Source: Bacillota bacterium (GTDB lineage: Bacteria; Bacillota; Clostridia; Oscillospirales; Acutalibacteraceae). From it: a stretch of 64,000 nt of DNA. A program made the translations under genes and the position numbers. This document shows positions 33,156 through 41,294 of this stretch, in pieces. The notes under the pieces are model-generated. The model was not told where the DNA came from and ran no database searches. It was given only the letters and a program-made list of their open reading frames with translations. Within the stretch, counting starts at the first letter, position 1, and every line of letters begins with the position of its first letter. The DNA is taken from the NCBI GenBank assembly GCA_023410445.1, contig JAEYPT010000005.1:38954-102953 (forward strand), read 5' to 3'.

Positions 33156-33626
33156 TTGAGCGAAATCGTGACAATTTATACCATCACCTGTTATTCCGCG
33201 GAGAACCCGGAGGAGGAAGGCACTAGCTGTTCTCTTCTGCCGTGGGACGGTCGGATTCCGGGCCGCAGGGGACAGGACGACGGCGGCAGGGAATATGTGC
33301 TGCCCGACGGATATTCGCTGGGTGCGGAGGAAGAAGACCTCTCCCCTGCCGTACTCGGGCCGCAGGGACCTTGTTCGCTGCTGCGGCACGACGGACGGCC
33401 GCTGCTTATCGATGAACAGAAGCGCCGGGCGTTTTTGCTGGAACCCCTCAAACGGATTGCCACCTACCGCGCGGCCTGCGGGATGACCCGCGAAGAGCTG
33501 GCACAACGGCTTGAGGTTTCGACGAAACAGCTTTTTGAGTGGGAAAACCTTGAAAAAGAACCAGACCCTTCCGCTCTGGAGCGGATCGCGTCGGTTCTTG
33601 GCTGTAAAATTACGGATTTAACCTGA
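33156..33626 (+). CDS. XRE-type HTH protein with N-terminal extension
   Basis: The 156-residue protein has an N-terminal part of about 95 residues with no known domain (TIYTITCYSAENPEEE, then an acidic segment). A C-terminal helix-turn-helix follows: YRAACGMTREELAQRLEVSTKQLFEWENLEKEPDPSALERIASVLGCKITDL. The HTH at the C-terminus is the reverse of many sensors. The start is TTG behind GGGGAG. It sits upstream of the suf operon but has its own hairpin after it (33631-33662), so co-regulation is not shown. Confidence 0.75.
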   Translation: MSEIVTIYTITCYSAENPEEEGTSCSLLPWDGRIPGRRGQDDGGREYVLPDGYSLGAEEEDLSPAVLGPQGPCSLLRHDGRPLLIDEQKRRAFLLEPLKRIATYRAACGMTREELAQRLEVSTKQLFEWENLEKEPDPSALERIASVLGCKITDLT

Positions 33627-33762
33627 AATTATGATCCTCCGGCTTGAAAAACCGGAGGATTGCGATTATAATAGAATCAAAGTACAGTAATTTGGTATAC
33701 TTTAAGATACAGGACGGCCGTTTTCCCGTGGAGGGACGCGCCGCGGAGAGGTGGAAATTTCG

Positions 33763-34509
33763 TTGAATCTTCTGGAAGTCAGAAATCTGAACGTAAGCGT
33801 GGAGGAAAACACCATCCTCGACGGTCTTGACCTGACCGTCGGCAAAGGGGAAGTTCACGTTTTAATGGGTCCGAACGGCGCGGGGAAATCCACGCTGGTC
33901 AATACGATCATGGGGCATCCGCAGTACCGCGTGAACGGCGGCTCGATTTTGTTCGAAGGGAACGATATCACCCACGCGCCCACCGACGAGCGCGCAAAAG
34001 CAGGGCTGTTCCTCTCGTTCCAGAATCCGGAGGAAGTGCCCGGTATCACGCTGGAAAGCTTTCTGCGTACTTCCCGGAATGCGGTAACGGGTCAGCCGGT
34101 CAAGCTGTTCGCATTTAAAAAGGAACTTGCGCAGAAGATGGAAGGCCTCAGCATGGACGCGGAATACGCATCCCGCTACCTGAACGTCGGCTTCTCCGGC
34201 GGCGAGAAAAAGAAATCGGAAATTCTGCAGATGCTGATGCTCAACCCGAAGCTTGCTATCCTCGACGAGACCGATTCCGGCCTTGACGTGGACGCGGTGC
34301 GCATTGTTTCGCAGGGCGTTGAGGAATTTCACACAGCGGAAAATTCGCTTCTGATCATCACCCACAACACAAAAATTCTGGATTATCTGCCGGTGGATTA
34401 CGTTCATGTTCTCATGGACGGGAAAATTATAAAGACCGGCGACCGCTCGCTGATCGAACGGATCAACGAATCGGGTTTTGCACAGCTTGCCGAACAGGCA
34501 GCCGTCTAA
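33763..34509 (+). CDS. sufC: Fe-S assembly ATPase SufC
   Basis: The 248-residue ABC ATPase has Walker A GPNGAGKST, Q-loop SFQNPEEVPGI, signature FSGGEKKKSE, Walker B LAILDETDSGLDVDAV and the switch His in LIITHNTKIL, all with SufC-type spacing. It powers the SufBCD scaffold. The start is TTG 33763, 8 nt after AGGTGG; the GTG at 33751 is too close to the site. First gene of sufCBDSU; 16 bp separate it from sufB. Confidence 0.95.
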   Translation: MNLLEVRNLNVSVEENTILDGLDLTVGKGEVHVLMGPNGAGKSTLVNTIMGHPQYRVNGGSILFEGNDITHAPTDERAKAGLFLSFQNPEEVPGITLESFLRTSRNAVTGQPVKLFAFKKELAQKMEGLSMDAEYASRYLNVGFSGGEKKKSEILQMLMLNPKLAILDETDSGLDVDAVRIVSQGVEEFHTAENSLLIITHNTKILDYLPVDYVHVLMDGKIIKTGDRSLIERINESGFAQLAEQAAV

Positions 34510-34525
34510 GGAGCGGAGGGATAAC

Positions 34526-35947
34526 GTGAGACCGCAAAGCACAGGGAAAACAGCCGTGCAGGAAATTGACCGCACGGTTTATGATATCAAGGATGAAGTA
34601 AACGCTTCCTATCAGGTGCAGCAAGGGCTGACCCCGGAAATTGTCCGCGAAATATCCGAGGCGAAGAATGACCCCGACTGGATGCGGGAGTTTCGCTTAA
34701 AATCACTGGAAACTTACAATCAGACGGCAATGCCAGCTTGGGGACCGCCGATTGATGAACTGAATATGGAAAGCATCGTCACGTACATCCGCCCGAATAC
34801 CCAAATGAAGGGGAACTGGAAGGAAGTTCCGGACGATATCAAGAACACCTTCGAGCGCCTCGGCATTCCGGAGGCGGAGCGCAAGTCGCTCGCGGGCGTC
34901 GGAGCGCAGTACGACTCCGAGGTTGTGTATCACAACGTGCGCGAGGAAGTGAGCCGTCAGGGCGTCATCTATACCGATATGGAGAGCGCCGTGCACGACC
35001 CGGAATACGGGCCGATGGTGCGGGAACACTTCATGAAGCTGGTGCCGCCGCAGGACCATAAATTCGCGGCGCTGCACGGAGCGGTCTGGTCGGGCGGCTC
35101 GTTCGTCTATGTTCCGCCGCATGTGAACGTGGAGATTCCGTTGCAGTCGTATTTCCGGCTGAACGCGCCGGGAGCCGGCCAGTTCGAACATACGCTGATT
35201 ATTGTCGGGGAAGGCGCAAGCCTTCATTTTATCGAGGGCTGTTCGGCCCCGAAATACAACGTGGCGAACCTGCACGCGGGCTGCGTGGAGCTTTTCGTTG
35301 CGAAGGACGCGCGCCTGCGCTATTCCACCATTGAAAACTGGTCGAAGAACATGTACAACCTGAACACCAAGCGCGCTGTGGTGGAAGAGGGCGGAACTAT
35401 TGAATGGGTTTCCGGCTCGTTCGGTTCCCACACCTCTTACCTGTACCCGATGAGCATCCTCAAGGGCGAGCATTCCCGCATGGAGTTTACGGGCATCACG
35501 TTCGCGGGGAAGGGCCAGTCGCTTGATACCGGTGCCAAAGTGGTGCACGCCGCGCCGAACACCTATTCCAGCATCAATACGAAGTCCATTTCGAAGGACG
35601 GCGGCTGGTGTACCTACCGCAGTTCCGTCAGCATTCTGCCCGAGGCTCACGGAAGCCGTTCCTCCGTTTCGTGCGAATCCCTGATGCTGGACGGTATTTC
35701 CCGCTCGGACACGATACCGGTGATGGATATCCGGAACGACGACGTGGACGTCGGGCATGAGGCAAAGATCGGCCGCATCAGCGACGACGCAATTTTCTAC
35801 CTGATGAGCCGCGGCATTCCAGAGGCGGACGCAAAGGCGATGATCGTCACCGGTTTTGCTGAGCCGATCGCGAAGGAACTTCCGGTGGAATACGCCGTGG
35901 AGATGAACAACCTGATTAAGCTGGAAATGCAGGGTTCCATCGGCTGA
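34526..35947 (+). CDS. sufB: Fe-S scaffold protein SufB
   Basis: The 473-residue protein has the SufB/SufD beta-helix core with VWSGGSFVYVPPHVNVEIPLQ, FEHTLIIVGEGASLHFIEGCSAP, SVSCESLMLDGISRSDTIPV, and the C-terminal helical domain AIFYLMSRGIPEADAKAMIVTGFAEPIAKELP. It builds the cluster with SufC and SufD. GTG 34526 follows GGAGGGA. Regular family length. Confidence 0.95.
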   Translation: MRPQSTGKTAVQEIDRTVYDIKDEVNASYQVQQGLTPEIVREISEAKNDPDWMREFRLKSLETYNQTAMPAWGPPIDELNMESIVTYIRPNTQMKGNWKEVPDDIKNTFERLGIPEAERKSLAGVGAQYDSEVVYHNVREEVSRQGVIYTDMESAVHDPEYGPMVREHFMKLVPPQDHKFAALHGAVWSGGSFVYVPPHVNVEIPLQSYFRLNAPGAGQFEHTLIIVGEGASLHFIEGCSAPKYNVANLHAGCVELFVAKDARLRYSTIENWSKNMYNLNTKRAVVEEGGTIEWVSGSFGSHTSYLYPMSILKGEHSRMEFTGITFAGKGQSLDTGAKVVHAAPNTYSSINTKSISKDGGWCTYRSSVSILPEAHGSRSSVSCESLMLDGISRSDTIPVMDIRNDDVDVGHEAKIGRISDDAIFYLMSRGIPEADAKAMIVTGFAEPIAKELPVEYAVEMNNLIKLEMQGSIG

Positions 35948-35976
35948 GCGGCGGGAATCGGAAAAGGAGTTATTCA

Positions 35977-37065
35977 ATGAATCTGGCTTTAAAGCATGTG
36001 AATGCTCTGCCGGCGCCGACCTGGCTCCGGTTGGGCGTCAATGATACCAATATGGAAGAGACCATCCCGGAGCTTCGTCCGTACGAGGGGGAAGCACTTG
36101 TTTCCGGTCTGCCGGAAGGCGTCGTCGCGGAAGCGGCGGCCCTGCCCGCAATGGAAACCGGAATGGGGGAAGAAGCTGTCGAGTTCTGCACGGCGAACCG
36201 CACCGCGGGCGTGGACCTGCGGATTCCCGCCGGTGTTCACGTGCAGGAACCGGTCTATTTAAGCTACCGGCTCGATGCAACGAATCTCGGTGTGGCGGAT
36301 GTGAATTCCGTTTCGGCGGAGGAAAACAGCGAAGTGACCGTTGTCCTGCGCTATGAATCGGACGCGGAAACAGCGGGTTTTCACGGCGGGCTGACGCGGC
36401 TTTATGCCGCGAAGGGCGCGGTGATTCACCTCGTTCAGGTGCAGATGCTCGGCGACCGGTGCCTGCATTTCGACAACATCGGCGCGCTTCTGGAAGAGGG
36501 TGCCCGTGTCGATCTGGTGCAGGCAGAGCTCGGCGCGGGGAACGCCGCTTCCGGCTTCCACGCGTTCCTTTCGGGGAAGCACGCGGAGCTGAATATCGAC
36601 ACAATCTATTTCGGCGACCGCCGCCGGAATCTGGATATCAACTATGTCGCGCGGCATGCAGGGCGCAAAACGCGGAGCGAAATCCACGTGAGCGGCGCGC
36701 TGCTGGACGAAAGCGGCAAGACCTTCCGCGGAACGATCGATTTCCTCAGGGGGGCCGCACAGGCCGTCGGACATGAAAGCGAATACAACCTTCTGTTCAG
36801 TCCGAAGGTGCGCAACAAAACGGCGCCGTTGATTCTCTGCGCCGAAGAGGATGTAGAGGGGCAGCACGCCGCTACAACTGGAAAAATCGACCAAAACCGT
36901 TTGTTCTATCTCATGTCCCGCGGACTGAGCGAGCTGGAAGCAAAAAAACTCGTCATTGAATCGCAGTTCCGCCCGGTTACGGATAAAATTCCCGATCCCG
37001 CGCTGCGGGACGCGGTTTCCGATTATGTGAAAGCGAGGCTTGACACCATTGAACCCATATCTTAA
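35977..37065 (+). CDS. sufD: Fe-S assembly protein SufD
   Basis: The 362-residue SufB paralogue is shorter at the N-terminus. Its C-terminal part carries GRKTRSEIHVSGALLDESGK, AEEDVEGQHAATTGKIDQNRLFYLMSRGL and SELEAKKLVIESQFRP, the usual SufD landmarks including the conserved His of EGQHAA. It follows sufB by 29 bp and overlaps the start of sufS by 17 bp. Confidence 0.93.
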   Translation: MNLALKHVNALPAPTWLRLGVNDTNMEETIPELRPYEGEALVSGLPEGVVAEAAALPAMETGMGEEAVEFCTANRTAGVDLRIPAGVHVQEPVYLSYRLDATNLGVADVNSVSAEENSEVTVVLRYESDAETAGFHGGLTRLYAAKGAVIHLVQVQMLGDRCLHFDNIGALLEEGARVDLVQAELGAGNAASGFHAFLSGKHAELNIDTIYFGDRRRNLDINYVARHAGRKTRSEIHVSGALLDESGKTFRGTIDFLRGAAQAVGHESEYNLLFSPKVRNKTAPLILCAEEDVEGQHAATTGKIDQNRLFYLMSRGLSELEAKKLVIESQFRPVTDKIPDPALRDAVSDYVKARLDTIEPIS

Positions 37066-38275
37066 GGACTTCCCGATTTTCGGGGAAACCATGAACGGGA
37101 AGCGCCTCGTCTATCTCGACAACGCCGCGACGACCCAGAAACCGCTTTCGGTGATTCAGGCCGTGGACGATTATTATCGAACCTCCAACGCGAACCCACA
37201 CCGTGGCCTGTACGGCCTGAGCATCAAAGCAACGGAGATGTACGAGAACGCGCGGCATACCGTAAAGGAGTTCATCCACGCCGAAAAGGACGCGGAGGTC
37301 ATTTTTACCCGGAACGCCTCGGAGTCTCTGAATCTGGTCGCTTATAGCTACGGGCTTACATTCCTGCATGCGGGCGACGAGATTCTGCTTCCTGTTTCGG
37401 AGCATCACAGCAATCTGGTGCCGTGGCAGATGGTCGCGAAGGCGACGGGCGCAAAGCTCGTTTACCTGTACCCGAACGCCGCGGGACGGCTGACCGATGA
37501 GGAAATCGACGCGAAGTTAACAAAGAACACGAAAGTTGTTGCGCTGGCGCATGTTTCCAACGTTCTCGGTACCGTGAACCCCGTGAAAAAAATCGCCGAA
37601 AAGGCGCACGCGGTGGGCGCTGTGGTGGTGGTTGACTGTGCGCAGAGCATTCCGCATTACCCGGTGAACGTCCGGGAGCTGGACGCGGATTTTGTGGCTT
37701 TTTCCGGCCATAAGATGATGGCGCCCATGGGTATCGGCGTGCTGTACGGAAAAGAAGAACTGCTGAATAAAATGCCGCCGTTCCTGTCGGGCGGCGAAAT
37801 GATCGAATATGTGTATGAGCAGGAGGCGACCTTTGCGCCGCTTCCCCAGAAGTTCGAAGCCGGCACCCAGAACGTGGGCGGAGCGGTCGGTCTGGAAGCA
37901 GCCGTTCAGTACCTGCAGAAGGTCGGCTATGATACGATAATTCATACGGAAGAGGAACTGCTGGCGTACGCACTGGAAGGCATGGCAAAGATTCCGCATA
38001 TCACGGTGTACGGCGATACGAAGGATCTTTCCGACCGCTGCGGTGTGATCTCGTTTAATGTGGACGGCGTCCATCCGCACGACGTCGCGTCCGTTCTGGA
38101 CTCCGACGGTGTGGCAATCCGCGCGGGACACCACTGCGCGCAGCCGCTGATGCGGTACCTTGAAGTGAACGCAACCTGCCGGGCCAGCCTGTATTTTTAC
38201 AACACGAAGGAAGACATTGACGTGTTCCTCGAGAGTCTTGGCAAAGTAAGGGGGTGGCTCGGTCTTGGGACTTGA
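37049..38275 (+). CDS. sufS: Cysteine desulfurase SufS
   Basis: The 408-residue PLP enzyme takes sulfur from cysteine for cluster assembly. Motifs are VYLDNAATTQKP, NPHRGLYGLS, SEHHSNLVPWQ, DCAQSIPHYPVNV, FSGHKMMAPMGIGVLYG (PLP Lys) and RAGHHCAQPLM (active Cys). It is a group II desulfurase, which fits the SufU partner encoded next. TTG 37049 is preferred over TTG 37040 because GAGG is better spaced. Confidence 0.95.
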   Translation: MNPYLKDFPIFGETMNGKRLVYLDNAATTQKPLSVIQAVDDYYRTSNANPHRGLYGLSIKATEMYENARHTVKEFIHAEKDAEVIFTRNASESLNLVAYSYGLTFLHAGDEILLPVSEHHSNLVPWQMVAKATGAKLVYLYPNAAGRLTDEEIDAKLTKNTKVVALAHVSNVLGTVNPVKKIAEKAHAVGAVVVVDCAQSIPHYPVNVRELDADFVAFSGHKMMAPMGIGVLYGKEELLNKMPPFLSGGEMIEYVYEQEATFAPLPQKFEAGTQNVGGAVGLEAAVQYLQKVGYDTIIHTEEELLAYALEGMAKIPHITVYGDTKDLSDRCGVISFNVDGVHPHDVASVLDSDGVAIRAGHHCAQPLMRYLEVNATCRASLYFYNTKEDIDVFLESLGKVRGWLGLGT

Positions 38276-38699
38276 TTCGATTTATACGGAAATCCTCACG
38301 GAGCACAACAATTCCAACCGCAATAAGCATCATATTGAAAACCCGACGAAGGTGCTCAAAGGAGTCAACCCGAGCTGCGGAGATGAAATTGAGCTGGAAC
38401 TGCGCGAAAAGGACGGCGTAATCGAAGACGCCGCGTTTACGGGCATCGGCTGCGCGATCTCGCAGGCGTCGGCCTCCATCATGATCGATCTCATCAAGGG
38501 CAAATCGGACGAGGAAGCGCTGAAGCTTGCAAAGACCTTCTTCGGCATGATCAAGAATGAAATCACCGACGAAAGCCAGCTTGAAGTTCTCGACGAGGCA
38601 ATCGCCCTGAAGGACATTTCCCACATGCCCGCGCGGGTAAAATGCGCGGTGCTCGGGTGGCATACGTTAGAAAATGCCATTCAGGAAGAGAAGGAATAA
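38265..38699 (+). CDS. sufU: Zinc-dependent sulfurtransferase SufU
   Basis: The 144-residue protein has three conserved cysteines in NPSCGDE, GCAISQASASIM and VKCAVLGWHTLE, plus Asp in CGD, the zinc ligands of SufU. It accepts persulfide from SufS and passes sulfur to SufBCD. The TTG start lies 11 bp inside sufS behind AGGGGG. Last gene of the operon. Confidence 0.93.
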   Translation: MGLDSIYTEILTEHNNSNRNKHHIENPTKVLKGVNPSCGDEIELELREKDGVIEDAAFTGIGCAISQASASIMIDLIKGKSDEEALKLAKTFFGMIKNEITDESQLEVLDEAIALKDISHMPARVKCAVLGWHTLENAIQEEKE

Positions 38700-38719
38700 A
38701 GGACCGCAAAGACATCAAT

Positions 38720-38759
38720 AAAAAAGGCCGCTGCGAATCGATTGCAGCGGCCTTTTTTT
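38720..38759 (+). terminator. Terminator of the suf operon
   Basis: A stem of about 15 bp AAAAAAGGCCGCTGC with its complement (9-nt loop) and a T-run of eight. Confidence 0.92.
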
Positions 38760-38800
38760 CTGCCTGACAGGGTTTCTGCGAGATGACACCCAGCCAATCC

Positions 38801-39307
38801 CTATAAAACCCGGAATTCCGGCCTGCTTCGGAGCACCTCGCGAATTGGGTCCGAGAAGTCCCCGGGGCAGAGAATTCCGTTTTCAAAAGTGGATGCTTTC
38901 AGCGCGGGAACACCCGTTCCCGGAAGTTCGGAATACAGCGGTCCTTTTCCGGGCCCCCCAAGAGCGGGCTCGCAGAAGAGTGTTAAAATCCGGCACCGGA
39001 TGCCCTCCTCCGCCCGGCGGTAAAGAATCAGTGTGGCTGCCACCGAAGAATCCGGGCTTGGCCCAGCCGAAACGCGTTGAAGCACAGCGCCCGCCGGTTG
39101 GGTCAGGCATTCGCGCCCGCAGGCGGAACGCAGAAGCTTCCGCATCGCTTCGGAAAAATGCCGTTCTCTGTAGCAGGCGGGGAAATTCATCCGTTCCAGA
39201 GCCTTTTGCATCCGGTATTTGGTGTCGAGCACCCGCAGCGGAAATTCTCCGCAGCAGCCAGCAGAACGGTTTGGGCGTCTGTCAGAAAATCGCGTCAGGT
39301 CCGGCAT
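38801..39307 (-). CDS. Hypothetical protein, possibly frame-disturbed
   Basis: The 168-residue ORF has an excellent ribosome site (GAGGGGG, 7 nt before ATG 39307), so it is likely translated. The middle (LDTKYRMQKALERMNFP and ERHFSEAMRKLLRSA) looks helical and natural. The region after the first six codons reads more naturally in the +1 frame (FLTDAQTVLLAAAENF), which hints at a local frame change. I recognise no family. It is divergent from the AraC-type regulator, which may control it. Confidence 0.5.
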   Translation of the reverse strand: MPDLTRFSDRRPNRSAGCCGEFPLRVLDTKYRMQKALERMNFPACYRERHFSEAMRKLLRSACGRECLTQPAGAVLQRVSAGPSPDSSVAATLILYRRAEEGIRCRILTLFCEPALGGPGKGPLYSELPGTGVPALKASTFENGILCPGDFSDPIREVLRSRPEFRVL

Positions 39308-39431
39308 AAAAACACCCCCTCACAAATGCTTGATGTTTCTCTGCAATACAAGTATAATATTGCAAATAAGAGAAAACCATAAAGATTTTGCCTAAATTCA
39401 TAACAATCTTGCAAAATACAAGGGGGGCGGC

Positions 39432-40331
39432 ATGCGGAAGATTGAGGTGGGGGAAAACCTCTATGAGGTGACGCCTCACGGGGACTATGGATTCCCGTTT
39501 TATGCTGAGCTGATTTTCCTTTCGGAATATGAATACGGGAGCTTTGCGGTTCATTGGCACCCGGAGGTGGAATTCACGCTTGTTCTGGAGGGCGAGATGG
39601 AATACCGCGCCAATCAGACGGTTTACCATCTTTCCGCCGGAAATGCTGTTTTTGTCAACGCAAACTGCCTGCATACGGCGAGTTCCTGTGCGGGGCAGGA
39701 CTGCAAATATTTCGCATTTACATTCAATCCGGTTTTAATTTATGGGCATGACAACAGCACCATTGAAAAAAAGTATGTGGAGCCCGTCGTCATTTCCTCA
39801 GACTTTTCCTCGTTTTGCTTCGATCCGGGTCGTGCGGAGCATCAAGAGATGCTGAGAACCTTCCGGAAAATCTATCGCGTTTATTCCGAGCGTGACGAGT
39901 GCTATGAGTTAAGAATAAAAAGCCTGCTTTGTCAACTGTGGGCCTGCGTTTACCGCGAGTTCCGGCAGGATTCTTCCGGAAAAGAGCATTCCGACGTAAA
40001 AAATCTCGATCTGCTCCGGCAAATGCTGAACTATCTGCATGAAAATTATTTGGCACGAATTTCCCTTGAAGACATTGCCGCGTCCTGCCATGTCAGCAAA
40101 AGTAAATGCTGCCATTATTTTAAGGAAACCATGCGGCTTACTCCGTTTGAATATCTATTGAAATACCGCATCCAGAAAAGTCTTCCTCTTTTACTGGAAG
40201 GCTCCTGCAGCATTACCGAAATATCCGAGCTGACCGGATTTTCAGGCTCCAGCTATTTTTCTGAAATTTTTCGAAGATATATGAACTGCACGCCCACGGA
40301 GTATCGCAGAAAGCACGCACCGAAGGATTGA
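39432..40331 (+). CDS. AraC-family regulator with cupin sensing domain
   Basis: The 299-residue protein has an N-terminal cupin (FAVHWHPEVEFTLVLEGEMEYR, LSAGNAVFVNANCLHTASS) that usually binds a sugar or small ligand, and a C-terminal double HTH. Key stretches are ISLEDIAASCHVSKSKCCHYFKE, FEYLLKYRIQKSLPLLL, then ITEISELTGFSGSSYFSEIFRRYMNCTPTEYRR. GGGGCGG precedes the ATG. The divergent hypothetical gene is the nearest possible target. Confidence 0.88.
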   Translation: MRKIEVGENLYEVTPHGDYGFPFYAELIFLSEYEYGSFAVHWHPEVEFTLVLEGEMEYRANQTVYHLSAGNAVFVNANCLHTASSCAGQDCKYFAFTFNPVLIYGHDNSTIEKKYVEPVVISSDFSSFCFDPGRAEHQEMLRTFRKIYRVYSERDECYELRIKSLLCQLWACVYREFRQDSSGKEHSDVKNLDLLRQMLNYLHENYLARISLEDIAASCHVSKSKCCHYFKETMRLTPFEYLLKYRIQKSLPLLLEGSCSITEISELTGFSGSSYFSEIFRRYMNCTPTEYRRKHAPKD

Positions 40332-40349
40332 AACACAAGCATTTGCAGA

Positions 40350-40390
40350 AACGGACAGACAGACCCTTTTTGTGGTCTGTCTGTCCGTTT
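40350..40390. terminator. Bidirectional terminator
   Basis: A perfect stem of about 16 bp (AACGGACAGACAGACC with GGTCTGTCTGTCCGTT) lies between the AraC gene and the convergent HD gene. Confidence 0.85.
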
Positions 40391-40400
40391 CAGTCTGTGA

Positions 40401-40967
40401 TTAAATGTCCATGGTTCCAATCAGGCTCTTCATCGCATCAATCGTGCGGGTGAAAAGCTCGTCCAGAGTCCAGCCGAGCATGTCCGCGCCCTTCTGAATC
40501 ACGTCCCGGGAGCATCCGGCGGCGAAGGCGGGCTGCTTGAATTTCTTTTTCAGCGATTTTAGCTCCATATCGCTCACGCTTTTGGAAGGGTGCATCAGCG
40601 CGACCGCGCCGATCAGCCCGGTCAGCTCATCAACAGCGTAAAGAACCTTCTCCATGAACAGCTCCGGCTTGATATCCACCGTCAGCCCATAGCCATGGCT
40701 GGCGACTGCGTGAATCAGCTTTTCGTCGATGCCGCGTTCCTGTAGAATCTCCTGCTCCTTAATGCAGTGCTGTTCCGGGTATTTTTCAAAATCGAGGTCG
40801 TGCAGCAGCCCGACTTCTGCCCAGAACTCCACGTTATTCGGGTCGAATTCCTTCGCGAAATATCCCATCACGCCGGATACAATTTTGGCGTGCTTTAAAT
40901 GGAACGGGTCTTGATTGTACTCCTCCAGCAGTTTCTGCGCTTCTTCCATGGTCGGCAAGGCACTCAT
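40401..40967 (-). CDS. HD-domain phosphohydrolase
   Basis: The 188-residue protein has HLKHAKIVSGVMGYFA, VGLLHDLDFEKYPEQH (the HD pair), HAVASHGYG and YAVDELTGLIGAVALM, a typical HDIG-like metal phosphohydrolase with His and Asp ligands. The substrate is unknown; nucleotide or phosphate ester hydrolysis is usual. Cytoplasmic and monocistronic. Confidence 0.82.
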   Translation of the reverse strand: MSALPTMEEAQKLLEEYNQDPFHLKHAKIVSGVMGYFAKEFDPNNVEFWAEVGLLHDLDFEKYPEQHCIKEQEILQERGIDEKLIHAVASHGYGLTVDIKPELFMEKVLYAVDELTGLIGAVALMHPSKSVSDMELKSLKKKFKQPAFAAGCSRDVIQKGADMLGWTLDELFTRTIDAMKSLIGTMDI

Positions 40968-41123
40968 TCTTTATCCCCCAAATCGTTTGTATTGTGACAT
41001 AGAGGAATTCTATGTTTTCTGCGTCTATCCTATCCGATTTTCCGCGGTTTGTCAAGAAACGGCGGGGCTTGTTCCCGAAAAGGATCGCAAATAAATTTTC
41101 TTGAACATTGTGGTAGTTTTCGG

Positions 41124-41150
41124 TAAAGTTTAGTCACATTATGTCGATAT
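41124..41150 (+). promoter_or_regulatory. Sigma-D (flagellar/chemotaxis) type promoter
   Basis: TAAA (41124-41127), 15 bp and GTCGATAT (41143-41150) differ by one base from the TAAA-N15-GCCGATAT consensus. It lies 144 bp upstream of the first chemoreceptor; nothing else is seen in 40968-41294. Confidence 0.7.
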
Positions 41151-41294
41151 AATACAAAGTTAGAAAAAATCAATAAAATTCTAACGATGATTAAATTGTT
41201 ACCACTCATATTCTGGCATTTTGAAGACATTTCAAAATCAGTTCCGCCCAAAAAAGTCTGGCTTTTTAAATTTACAAATAACGGAGGGCAATTT

